A stretch of 8,475 nucleotides of DNA from Deltaproteobacteria bacterium (GTDB lineage Bacteria > Desulfobacterota > GWC2-55-46 > JADFVP01). This document shows positions 1 to 7,162 of this stretch, piece after piece. The first letter of the stretch is position 1; each line of letters begins with the position of its first letter. The position numbers and the translations under genes were made by a program. The notes under the pieces are model-generated. The model worked only from the letters and a program-made list of their open reading frames with translations. It ran no database searches and was not told the origin of the DNA. The stretch covers positions 1 to 8,475 of the forward strand of contig JAJRYL010000022.1 of the NCBI GenBank assembly GCA_024275855.1, written 5' to 3'.

Positions 1-148
1 CCAGTATCTCTTACATCCGCAGTGAATCTCCACCGACAGGAGCCGGGGGTATCTTTACGACTACAACCCTTCGGCCTTAAGTCCTACGGACAGCCTGTGC
101 ATCACCAGACAGAAGTCCGGTCTTTTAACGACTAAACAAAAGAAGCTC
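1..148. other. Gene-free stretch at window edge, possibly the 3' end of an upstream gene
   Basis: No recognisable gene lies here. Two plus-strand frames enter open from the left edge. One runs from base 3 to a TAA at 78-80 (25 codons, ending ...FTTTTLRP). The other runs from base 1 to a TAA at 133-135 (44 codons, ending ...TEVRSFND). Either could be the tail of a gene that starts outside the window, but neither is long enough to exceed chance and I recognise neither product. No convincing terminator follows. The lack of a clear gene is itself the annotation. Confidence 0.2.
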
Positions 149-175
149 TTGACAGCGCAAAAGACGTGGTATACT
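149..175 (+). promoter_or_regulatory. Sigma70-like promoter upstream of the small membrane protein
   Basis: A perfect -35 hexamer TTGACA (149-154) is followed after 15 bases by TATACT (170-175), a 5/6 match to the -10 consensus. The spacer is shorter than the preferred 17, which lowers confidence. A start near 182 would give a leader of about 80 bases before the TTG start at 262. Confidence 0.5.
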
Positions 176-261
176 TTACTCTCTTTGCGCAGGCCGCAAC
201 AGTAGTAGCGCCGCTCCGCTTATAAACGGTAAAAAACAGGCTCGATAATAAGAGGTGGATC

Positions 262-465
262 TTGTCTAAACTCTTCAGAATAATAGCGTTCATCTCCGCC
301 ATGCCTGCCATGGGTTTTTTCTTCTACATAATACTCTCGACTGAAAAATGGGGTTACAGCGGCTCCGGAAAACTGAAGATGTACCTGTTGGCAGCAGTGG
401 TGCTTGTAGTCCCCTTAGGGATAAATCTTATCTCCAAGGCCCTTGACGAAGAGAAAGACGACTGA
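262..465 (+). CDS. Small two-helix membrane protein of unknown function (67 aa)
   Basis: I do not recognise this family. The protein is 67 residues long. It has a short basic N-terminus (MSKLFR), a hydrophobic segment at about residues 5-27, a polar loop (about 28-39, EKWGYSGSGKLK), a second hydrophobic segment (about 40-60) and an acidic tail ending DEEKDD. This predicts an inner-membrane hairpin with both ends in the cytoplasm. The start is TTG at 262. It is supported by GAGGTG at 252-257, a good match to the anti-Shine-Dalgarno sequence, four bases upstream, and by a consensus-like promoter at 149-175. A hairpin follows at 495-527. It appears to be a single-gene unit ahead of gyrB, separated from it by 481 bases and a terminator. 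It could be a small regulatory or accessory membrane peptide, but nothing in the sequence says which. It is supported as a gene by its initiation signals and its clean two-segment hydropathy. Confidence 0.6.
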   Translation: MSKLFRIIAFISAMPAMGFFFYIILSTEKWGYSGSGKLKMYLLAAVVLVVPLGINLISKALDEEKDD

Positions 466-494
466 ACGGGGCAGCGCCGCAGGACCGTGCCGCC

Positions 495-527
495 AACATG
501 GCGGACAACGGAACTTTCCGCCATGTT
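495..527 (+). terminator. Perfect 11-bp hairpin after the small membrane protein gene
   Basis: The 11-base arms at 495-505 (AACATGGCGGA) and 517-527 (TCCGCCATGTT) are perfectly complementary and separated by an 11-base loop. The hairpin begins 29 bases after the stop codon at 465. It is followed only by TTTA, so it is a weak candidate for a factor-independent terminator. It could instead be a 3' stabilising stem or part of a small RNA. The ATG inside it (498) opens a 61-codon frame that I regard as spurious. Confidence 0.4.
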
Positions 528-741
528 TTAAAGGTAAAAAACCGTTTGCAGCGGCCCCTACCCCTCACCTCTCCCTTAACAGTTTTACCGCCTGAAAAAG
601 AGCAGCGAAGAAGCGACCGGGCTACCGTATTCGCGCCAAATAAAGATCAATATCCGGGCGCTCTTGCCGGGGCACTTGCCTGACTCGGCGGCACCAGAAT
701 AAACCTATTAAATACAGATAGTTGCAAGCGGCTCTCTCTGC
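528..741. other. Gene-free spacer before the terminator at 742
   Basis: I see no convincing gene, tRNA or known riboswitch in this stretch. A 61-codon frame crosses it from 498 to 683, but it starts inside the hairpin, has no ribosome-binding site and encodes a featureless peptide. Some short GC-rich inverted repeats occur, such as GCGCC at 633-637 with GGCGC at 657-661. The stretch ends in a good terminator, so a small RNA ending at 771 is possible, but I cannot identify a matching promoter. Confidence 0.3.
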
Positions 742-771
742 AAAAAAAGCTCCTCTCAAGGCGCTTTTTTT
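742..771 (+). terminator. Factor-independent terminator upstream of gyrB
   Basis: The left arm runs A7-GC-T-CCT (742-754) and the right arm AGG-C-GC-T7 (759-771), around a CTCA loop. One T/C mismatch interrupts the stem, and the right arm ends in a run of seven Ts. This should stop rightward transcription before gyrB. The A-tract on the left arm means it could also act on leftward transcription, although no leftward gene lies nearby. Confidence 0.65.
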
Positions 772-852
772 ATAGCTTTCAGGCGGGCCGTATGTTAATA
801 TTTACAACTATTACTACCGTAAACAATAGATACTCCGGCACACTGAATACTC

Positions 853-882
853 TTGGAAAATATAAGAAACCGCTTATATTAT
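853..882 (+). promoter_or_regulatory. Probable gyrB promoter overlapping a 22-base inverted repeat
   Basis: TTGGAA (853-858) can act as a -35. It pairs with TATATT at 875-880 (16-base spacer) or TATTAT at 877-882 (18-base spacer), each a 5/6 match to the -10. The spacer and -10 contain a perfect inverted repeat, AATATAAG (859-866) and CTTATATT (873-880), with six bases between the arms. That geometry fits an operator bound by a dimeric regulator, but the sequence is AT-rich and could be coincidence. The leader to the ATG at 947 would be about 60 bases. Confidence 0.5.
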
Positions 883-946
883 ACGCAACCTTGCGACCCG
901 CCGTTTAACGCTAACCACTGACAATAAGAAAAGATTGAGAGAATAG

Positions 947-3391
<2,445 letters not shown>

Positions 3392-3431
3392 TCTTTTTAA
3401 GGTAATGTTTTATTAAAGAGTGCCGAACTAT

Positions 3432-3588
3432 ACCGGGTGCGATATATAACGGAGCGTAGCTCTTTTACCCGGTGCGGTACGTACCGGTTGTAACGTGTAT
3501 ACCTGCACCGTCTGCTCTGCGTTATCGCTTGGCGTTTTGTGCGGTTTGGCCACTTTCAAACAGAGACGCCGTTTAAAGTAAAGCGATA
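3432..3588 (+). promoter_or_regulatory. Inverted-repeat-rich spacer between gyrB and the NYN gene (possible structured leader)
   Basis: This part of the 296-base spacer has several complementary arms. Stem A pairs ACCGGGT (3432-3438) with ACCCGGT (3467-3473). Stem B pairs CGGTGC-GGTA (3470-3479) with TACC-T-GCACCG (3500-3510), ten pairs with one bulged T. Stem C is nested: TATCGCTT (3523-3530) with AAGCGATA (3581-3588), GGCGT (3531-3535) with ACGCC (3566-3570), and GTTTG (3544-3548) with CAAAC (3557-3561). Stems A and B share bases 3470-3473 and cannot both form. A small GAGC-GTA-GCTC hairpin followed by TTTT (3452-3466) could terminate gyrB weakly. I match none of this to a known riboswitch class, and I could not place a promoter for the next gene with confidence. 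Confidence 0.35.
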
Positions 3589-3687
3589 CCGGAAAGCGGC
3601 AGAACCTTTTACTATTAAAAGCTCCATAAACCTGTAAAGAGGATATGCGGTCGTTAAAAGTTAAGAGTACCGCTAATTATTAAAAAA

Positions 3688-4566
3688 ATGCCAAAACAAA
3701 AATCGCAAAGAGTCGGCCTGTATGTAGATGTTGCTAATATTACCCGCAACGGCGGTTACGGTATGCGTTTCGACGTGCTTCGCGACTTCGCATGCCGCGA
3801 GTCCGGCGAACCGGTCAGGCTCAACGCCTACGTAGTCTACGACGAAGACAGGGCAAAGACAGACCTCGATTACCGCATGCGCACCTTCAACTTCCACTCA
3901 ACGCTAAGAGACTACGGTTACAAGGTTATTGAAAAGACCGTCGCCTGGTACGTTGACGAGGCGGGCAACCGTTTCGGCAAGGCCAACTCGGACCTCGACA
4001 TGGCGGTAGACGCGCTGTTGCAGTCCGAAAAGCTCGAAAAGGTCGTTATGGCCACAGGAGACGGAGACTTTACACAGGTGATAAGCGCGTTGCAGAACAA
4101 GGGCTGCAGGGTCGAGGTAGCCGCCTTTCAAAACGTCTCTTCGCTACTTAAGCGCGAGGCCGACCTCTTTATGTCCGGCTACCTTATACCCAACCTGCTG
4201 CCGATAGACGGAAGCGACGAGAAGAAGCACTGGGGAGAGATCGGTTCGAGGGTGCGCGGAATCTGCTACACCTACAACCAGTCAAAGAGCTTCGGTTTTA
4301 TGCGTTACCTCGCAAAAATAGGCCCCGGCCTCTGGGTAACGGATACCCGCAGAAGCGACTCTCCGTACGGTACGGCATTTGTCCACGAGTCCAACTTCCA
4401 CGAATCGACCGAAATCAACCACCTGCCAAGCAGGGAGATGATCTTCGAGTTCGAGCTTACACAGGGTGAAAAAGGGGTTCAGGCCTCCAACATCACCCAG
4501 GTCTACCCGTCGAAAAAAGATAAAGAGGCAACGGCCGCTGCCGCGGCAGCAAGCAAACCGGAATAG
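3688..4566 (+). CDS. NYN (PIN-like) domain ribonuclease fused to a cold-shock-like RNA-binding domain (292 aa)
   Basis: The N-terminal half, about residues 8-165, is a NYN/LabA-type domain of the PIN nuclease fold. Its acidic residues are in place: VDVAN (D14, N17), the KANSDLDMAVD segment (D102, D108) and TGDGDF (D125, D127). These are expected to hold a metal ion for RNA cleavage. The C-terminal part, about 188-273, reads as a divergent cold-shock (OB-fold) domain: KSFGFM (200-205) in place of RNP1, TAFVH (229-233) in place of RNP2, then LPSREMIFEFE and GEKGVQASNI, which parallel the closing strands of CspA-type proteins. The loop between RNP1 and RNP2 is about 23 residues, longer than usual. 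The tail is alanine- and lysine-rich. The ATG at 3688 is the only usable start because a stop lies in frame at 3655-3657 with no other start codon between. It has no Shine-Dalgarno, only an A-rich run. The strong terminator at 4656-4698 closes the unit. A cytoplasmic RNA-cleaving or RNA-regulating enzyme is the inference; substrate unknown. The NYN call is firm, the cold-shock call is good. Confidence 0.85.
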   Translation: MPKQKSQRVGLYVDVANITRNGGYGMRFDVLRDFACRESGEPVRLNAYVVYDEDRAKTDLDYRMRTFNFHSTLRDYGYKVIEKTVAWYVDEAGNRFGKANSDLDMAVDALLQSEKLEKVVMATGDGDFTQVISALQNKGCRVEVAAFQNVSSLLKREADLFMSGYLIPNLLPIDGSDEKKHWGEIGSRVRGICYTYNQSKSFGFMRYLAKIGPGLWVTDTRRSDSPYGTAFVHESNFHESTEINHLPSREMIFEFELTQGEKGVQASNITQVYPSKKDKEATAAAAAASKPE

Positions 4567-4655
4567 GTGCGGATAAGGGGGCGAAACCGTACCCCACCCT
4601 ATTGGCAGATGTATAACGGTACACCGCAGTAAACCGGTTTATAAAAAAGAGCATT

Positions 4656-4698
4656 AAAAAAAGAGCCGACAGGGAAAATTCCTGTCGGCTCTTTTTTT
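4656..4698. terminator. Strong bidirectional terminator between the convergent NYN and tatC genes
   Basis: An 18-bp perfect stem pairs 4656-4673 with 4681-4698 around a seven-base loop (4674-4680). The GC core is GAGCCGACAGG. An A7 tract flanks it on the left and a T8 tract on the right. It can therefore terminate rightward transcription from the NYN gene and leftward transcription from tatC. Confidence 0.92.
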
Positions 4699-4699
4699 T

Positions 4700-4907
4700 A
4701 CTTTCCGTTCTGTCCCGCTCTCTTTATTACCCTGTCCGGTCTCTCCGGTCTTATGCCGCACAACTTTCCGTTACCGGTCTTTAGAAACGGCACTGCCGAA
4801 AAGAGCAAACAGCGCGGGGTAAAGCTCGTTTTTCCCATTCTCGACAGACATATAACAGCACATCGTCCGGCGGCCCCGCTTCCAACAAAAAGAGTCACCT
4901 ACCTCTT
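4700..4907. other. Gene-free 3' region of the uspA-tatB-tatC operon
   Basis: These bases lie between the terminator and the tatC stop. Open frames cross on both strands, including a 66-codon one on the minus strand and the start of an 82-codon one on the plus strand. They lack ribosome-binding sites and protein-like composition. A weak AAAGAG/CTCTTT hairpin (4889-4908) overlaps the tatC stop. On the minus strand a short U-run follows it, so it might be an extra weak terminator. I see nothing else. Confidence 0.5.
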
Positions 4908-5690
4908 TCAATCGTCGTCGTCAGTTCCGTCACCTTCACCCGACCTTGCGGTTATCCTATCTTTACCGAAGAAATGCGCAAGAAGCACGCCCAAGGCGTA
5001 AAGCACGATAAGCGGCCCCGCCATTAAAAGTTGATTGAAGATATCGGGCGTAGGAGTAACAATAGCCGAAACAAGAAAAATAATAACGATAGAGTAGCGC
5101 CACCACGAAATCATCTTCGCGGCGCTAACTATTCCGAGCCGGGCTACGACCAGCATACCTAAGGGCAACTGGTAGACCACGCCAAAGGCTAACAGCAACC
5201 GAGTAACGAGCGTAAAGTACTTCTGCATAGAGAGAAACGGCCTTAAGTCGTCGGTGGCGTAGCCCATTAAGAACTTGAAACCGAAAGGAAAGACGACAAA
5301 GTAGGCGAACAGAATACAGGAAAGGAAGAGCACGGTAGAGGCGGCGACAATAAGCAAAAACCAGCGCTTCTCTTTTGCGACAAGGCCGGGCGCGGCGAAA
5401 CCCCATATCTGGTGAAGAATAACAGGGCTCGCTATAACTATAGCGCCTAAAAGACCGACCTTAAGGTAGATAAAGAACGGCTCTACGATATTGGTAAACG
5501 CTAAAAACTCGGAACCTTCGGGAAGCTGCGCGATAAGAGGCGCGGTTAAGATATTGTAGAGCTGTTCGGAGAACGTGTAGGAGAGGGCGAAACCTATTAC
5601 AGCGGCGGCAATAGAAATTATAAGCCGCTTCCTGAGTTCTTTAAGGTGCCCGGTCAGGCTCTCGGTATTGAAACTTTTCTCGTCGGCCAT
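4908..5690 (-). CDS. tatC: Twin-arginine translocase subunit TatC (260 aa)
   Basis: TatC is the polytopic inner-membrane receptor of the Tat pathway. With TatB it binds twin-arginine signal peptides and recruits TatA to export folded proteins. The length is typical (E. coli TatC is 258 aa). Conserved features are visible: the N-terminal HLKELRKRL (E18, R20) on the cytoplasmic side, AP51L in the first periplasmic region, FAAPGLVAKEKR (F98, E107) matching the signal-peptide-binding loop, and TPTPDIFNQ (D216, Q220) before the last helices. Six hydrophobic segments can be traced. The tail is acidic and ends in four aspartates. The ATG overlaps the tatB stop by one base (TGATG), which implies translational coupling. 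A purine-rich GAGAAGG lies about 13 bases upstream. It is the last gene of the leftward operon, and the terminator at 4656-4698 lies about 210 bases downstream. Confidence 0.97.
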   Translation of the reverse strand: MADEKSFNTESLTGHLKELRKRLIISIAAAVIGFALSYTFSEQLYNILTAPLIAQLPEGSEFLAFTNIVEPFFIYLKVGLLGAIVIASPVILHQIWGFAAPGLVAKEKRWFLLIVAASTVLFLSCILFAYFVVFPFGFKFLMGYATDDLRPFLSMQKYFTLVTRLLLAFGVVYQLPLGMLVVARLGIVSAAKMISWWRYSIVIIFLVSAIVTPTPDIFNQLLMAGPLIVLYALGVLLAHFFGKDRITARSGEGDGTDDDD

Positions 5691-6499
5691 CAGGTGTCCG
5701 CCTTCTCTTTGGCAGAACCTATGGCTTTAACCGTACGCTTTTTAGCGCCGCCCTTTTTTGTAGAAGTGGAAGCGGTTTTTTTGAGACCCCGTTTAGCTTT
5801 ACCTGGAGCGGCGGCCTTAACCGCCGGAGCCGCCTTTGTTCCGCGCTTTACGGCCCCTGCGCTCTCTTTGTCGTTAGATTCGAGAGAGAGTTCAACAGAT
5901 GTTGCAACCGGCTCTATTGAACCGGTTGTGGACGCTACCGCTGTTTCTGAACAGGGAGAAGGCTTAGACGCCCTTGCGGGGCCTTTAAAGTCCACAGGCT
6001 CTATTACCGGTTCATCCTTAGCTTTTACGCTCTTTTTTGAAGTGGTTTTTTTTGAGGCTGTCTTTTGAGATACGGACTTTTTAGAAGTGGTCTCTTTCTG
6101 CCGCCCTGCAAGCGGCGCCGCGGCCGGCTCCGAAGAGTCGGCTCTTGCGTCTACCTGCTCTGCCCCGTCAGCCGCCTCTTTGGTTCCGTCGGCAGACGAA
6201 CCTTCTTCGGCCTTTTCGTTAAGGGAGACATTACGGGATGAAACAGCGCCGCTGCCCTTGCCCGGCAGATCGGTCTCCGGCGTTGACGGCACGACTTTAT
6301 CGACAGTGCCTCTTATAAAATCTTCGGCACTATCGAGGTTCAACTCCCTTACGCTCTTTTTTATTTCGTTACCGGCTCTTCTAAGCTCGTTATAGGTCTT
6401 GGCCAGCGAGCGAGCGATACCCGGAAGCTTATCCGGGCCTACGACCAGAAGAGCCACGATCATTATAAGCATGAACTCGGTTATGCCTATTCCGAACAT
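5690..6499 (-). CDS. tatB: Tat translocase subunit TatB (TatA/B family) with a long charged C-terminal tail (269 aa)
   Basis: The first 60 residues are a TatA/TatB module: a short N-terminus, a membrane helix at about 5-20, the G21-P22 hinge, the DKLPGIARSLAK motif and an amphipathic helix to about 60. E8 near the start of the membrane helix is the TatB signature (TatA usually has Gln or a polar residue), and pairing with tatC agrees. No second TatA/B gene is present in the window, so TatA must be elsewhere or this protein serves both roles. TatB is normally around 100-170 aa. Here about 200 further residues are low-complexity and alternate in charge: acidic at about 95-125, a lysine/serine/threonine repeat at about 134-161 (SKK motifs), acidic again at about 162-212, and a histone-like Lys/Ala/Gly region at about 217-266. 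The reading frame stays intact throughout. The gene starts 28 bases after uspA with only a weak ribosome-binding site (AAGG). Confidence 0.9.
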   Translation of the reverse strand: MFGIGITEFMLIMIVALLVVGPDKLPGIARSLAKTYNELRRAGNEIKKSVRELNLDSAEDFIRGTVDKVVPSTPETDLPGKGSGAVSSRNVSLNEKAEEGSSADGTKEAADGAEQVDARADSSEPAAAPLAGRQKETTSKKSVSQKTASKKTTSKKSVKAKDEPVIEPVDFKGPARASKPSPCSETAVASTTGSIEPVATSVELSLESNDKESAGAVKRGTKAAPAVKAAAPGKAKRGLKKTASTSTKKGGAKKRTVKAIGSAKEKADT

Positions 6500-6527
6500 A
6501 GCCTTAAACCTGTATAGGAGGAACGAG

Positions 6528-6992
6528 TCAAGGAGCTGGATGCACGATAAGAACCGGACACTTGGACTTTCTCATAACCCGCTCTGTTGTGGAGCCGAAG
6601 AGCAGCTTGTCGAGCCGCCCCCTGCCGAGCGCTCCCATAATAATAAGGTCTGACTCATTGCCCTTAGCGGCCTTTAAAATAGCCTTGTAGGGAATGCCGC
6701 TCAGTACCTCGGAGTCGAAGTTTTTAAAACCTTTACACGCCTTTGTGCAAAACTTTTTAAGCATTACGGTAGCTCCGACAACCATCTCTTTGTCGAACTT
6801 GTCGTACGACAGGTGGGGTACGTAAAACCCGGCCGCGTCTTCGCTAACGTCTACAACATGAAGAATATGAAGCTTAGCCTTGTGGGCTTTCGCCATCATA
6901 ACGCCGTAAGCGGCCGCCTCTTCGCTTGTAGGGCTAAAATCTATGGGTATTAGAATCCTCTGAAAGACACTCGGTTTCTTGATGGCTGCCAT
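6528..6992 (-). CDS. Universal stress protein, UspA family, ATP-binding type (154 aa)
   Basis: This is a single-domain Usp of normal size (E. coli UspA is 144 aa). The N-terminal strand RILIPIDFSP carries the conserved D18 used in nucleotide binding. The C-terminal motif G120-x2-G123-x9-G133-S134 is the complete ATP-binding signature of MJ0577-like Usps, and PVLIVHP closes the fold. These cytoplasmic proteins dimerise and affect survival under stress; the exact role differs among paralogues and cannot be read here. I chose the ATG at 6992 because GGAGGG (6997-7002) precedes it by four bases. The frame stays open to an ATG at 7056-7058, giving 22 more residues, but that codon lies in the -35 of the promoter at 7030-7058 and would not be transcribed from it. 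This is the first gene of the uspA-tatB-tatC operon. Confidence 0.95.
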   Translation of the reverse strand: MAAIKKPSVFQRILIPIDFSPTSEEAAAYGVMMAKAHKAKLHILHVVDVSEDAAGFYVPHLSYDKFDKEMVVGATVMLKKFCTKACKGFKNFDSEVLSGIPYKAILKAAKGNESDLIIMGALGRGRLDKLLFGSTTERVMRKSKCPVLIVHPAP

Positions 6993-6996
6993 TTTT

Positions 6997-7002
6997 CCCT
7001 CC
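6997..7002 (-). promoter_or_regulatory. Ribosome-binding site that fixes the uspA start
   Basis: On the minus strand GGAGGG sits four bases before ATG 6992. It is the strongest Shine-Dalgarno match in the operon and favours this start over the in-frame ATG at 7058. Confidence 0.85.
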
Positions 7003-7029
7003 GGATTTCGTTTAAAATCGTATAAAAAC

Positions 7030-7058
7030 ATAGTATTACAGAGAGCACCCGATTTCAA
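7030..7058 (-). promoter_or_regulatory. Sigma70-like promoter of the uspA-tatB-tatC operon
   Basis: Read on the minus strand, TTGAAA (7058-7053) is followed after exactly 17 bases by TACTAT (7035-7030). Both hexamers match the consensus at 5/6. Transcription would start near 7023, giving a leader of about 30 bases that includes the GGAGGG site. No alternative promoter is needed for tatB or tatC. Confidence 0.75.
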
Positions 7059-7091
7059 CAGTTTTCTCCTTGTTCTATACCGCTATCTATA

Positions 7092-7120
7092 TTGACCCGA
7101 ACAGGTAATAATGATAAAGT
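7092..7120 (+). promoter_or_regulatory. Sigma70-like promoter of the polysaccharide deacetylase gene
   Basis: TTGACC (7092-7097) and TAAAGT (7115-7120) are separated by 17 bases, matching the -35 at 5/6 and the -10 at 4/6. The start would be near 7127, about 36 bases before ATG 7163. The promoter is back to back with the uspA promoter, with 33 bases between the two -35 elements, so one regulator could touch both. Confidence 0.55.
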
Positions 7121-7162
7121 ACACTCTGATTTTATTGAACTCGAAGCAGATTGGTTACCGTG

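Noticed and set aside
1..140. Possible known structured RNA (RNase P, 6S, SRP or cobalamin riboswitch) at the window start
   Set aside because: A few short words look suggestive, such as AGAAGTCCGG, but the conserved cores of these RNAs are absent on both strands.
498..683. 61-codon plus-strand frame between the small membrane protein and gyrB
   Set aside because: Its ATG lies inside the perfect hairpin, it has no ribosome-binding site, and the peptide shows no domain, helix or family resemblance.
3475..3486. Perfect 12-base palindrome CGGTACGTACCG
   Set aside because: A palindrome of this length is expected about twice by chance in a window this size, and its bases are better used in the longer stem at 3470-3510.
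4698..4898. 66-codon minus-strand frame downstream of tatC
   Set aside because: It has no ribosome-binding site, a non-protein-like composition, and runs into the bidirectional terminator.
5646..6395. Plus-strand frames of 140 and 102 codons opposite tatB
   Set aside because: They are antisense shadows of the lysine/alanine-rich TatB tail, rich in Phe, Ser, Leu and Ala, and lack ribosome-binding sites.
6993..7058. N-terminal extension of the Usp protein by 22 residues
   Set aside because: The upstream ATG sits in the -35 element of the operon promoter, while ATG 6992 has a strong GGAGGG site and matches normal Usp length.
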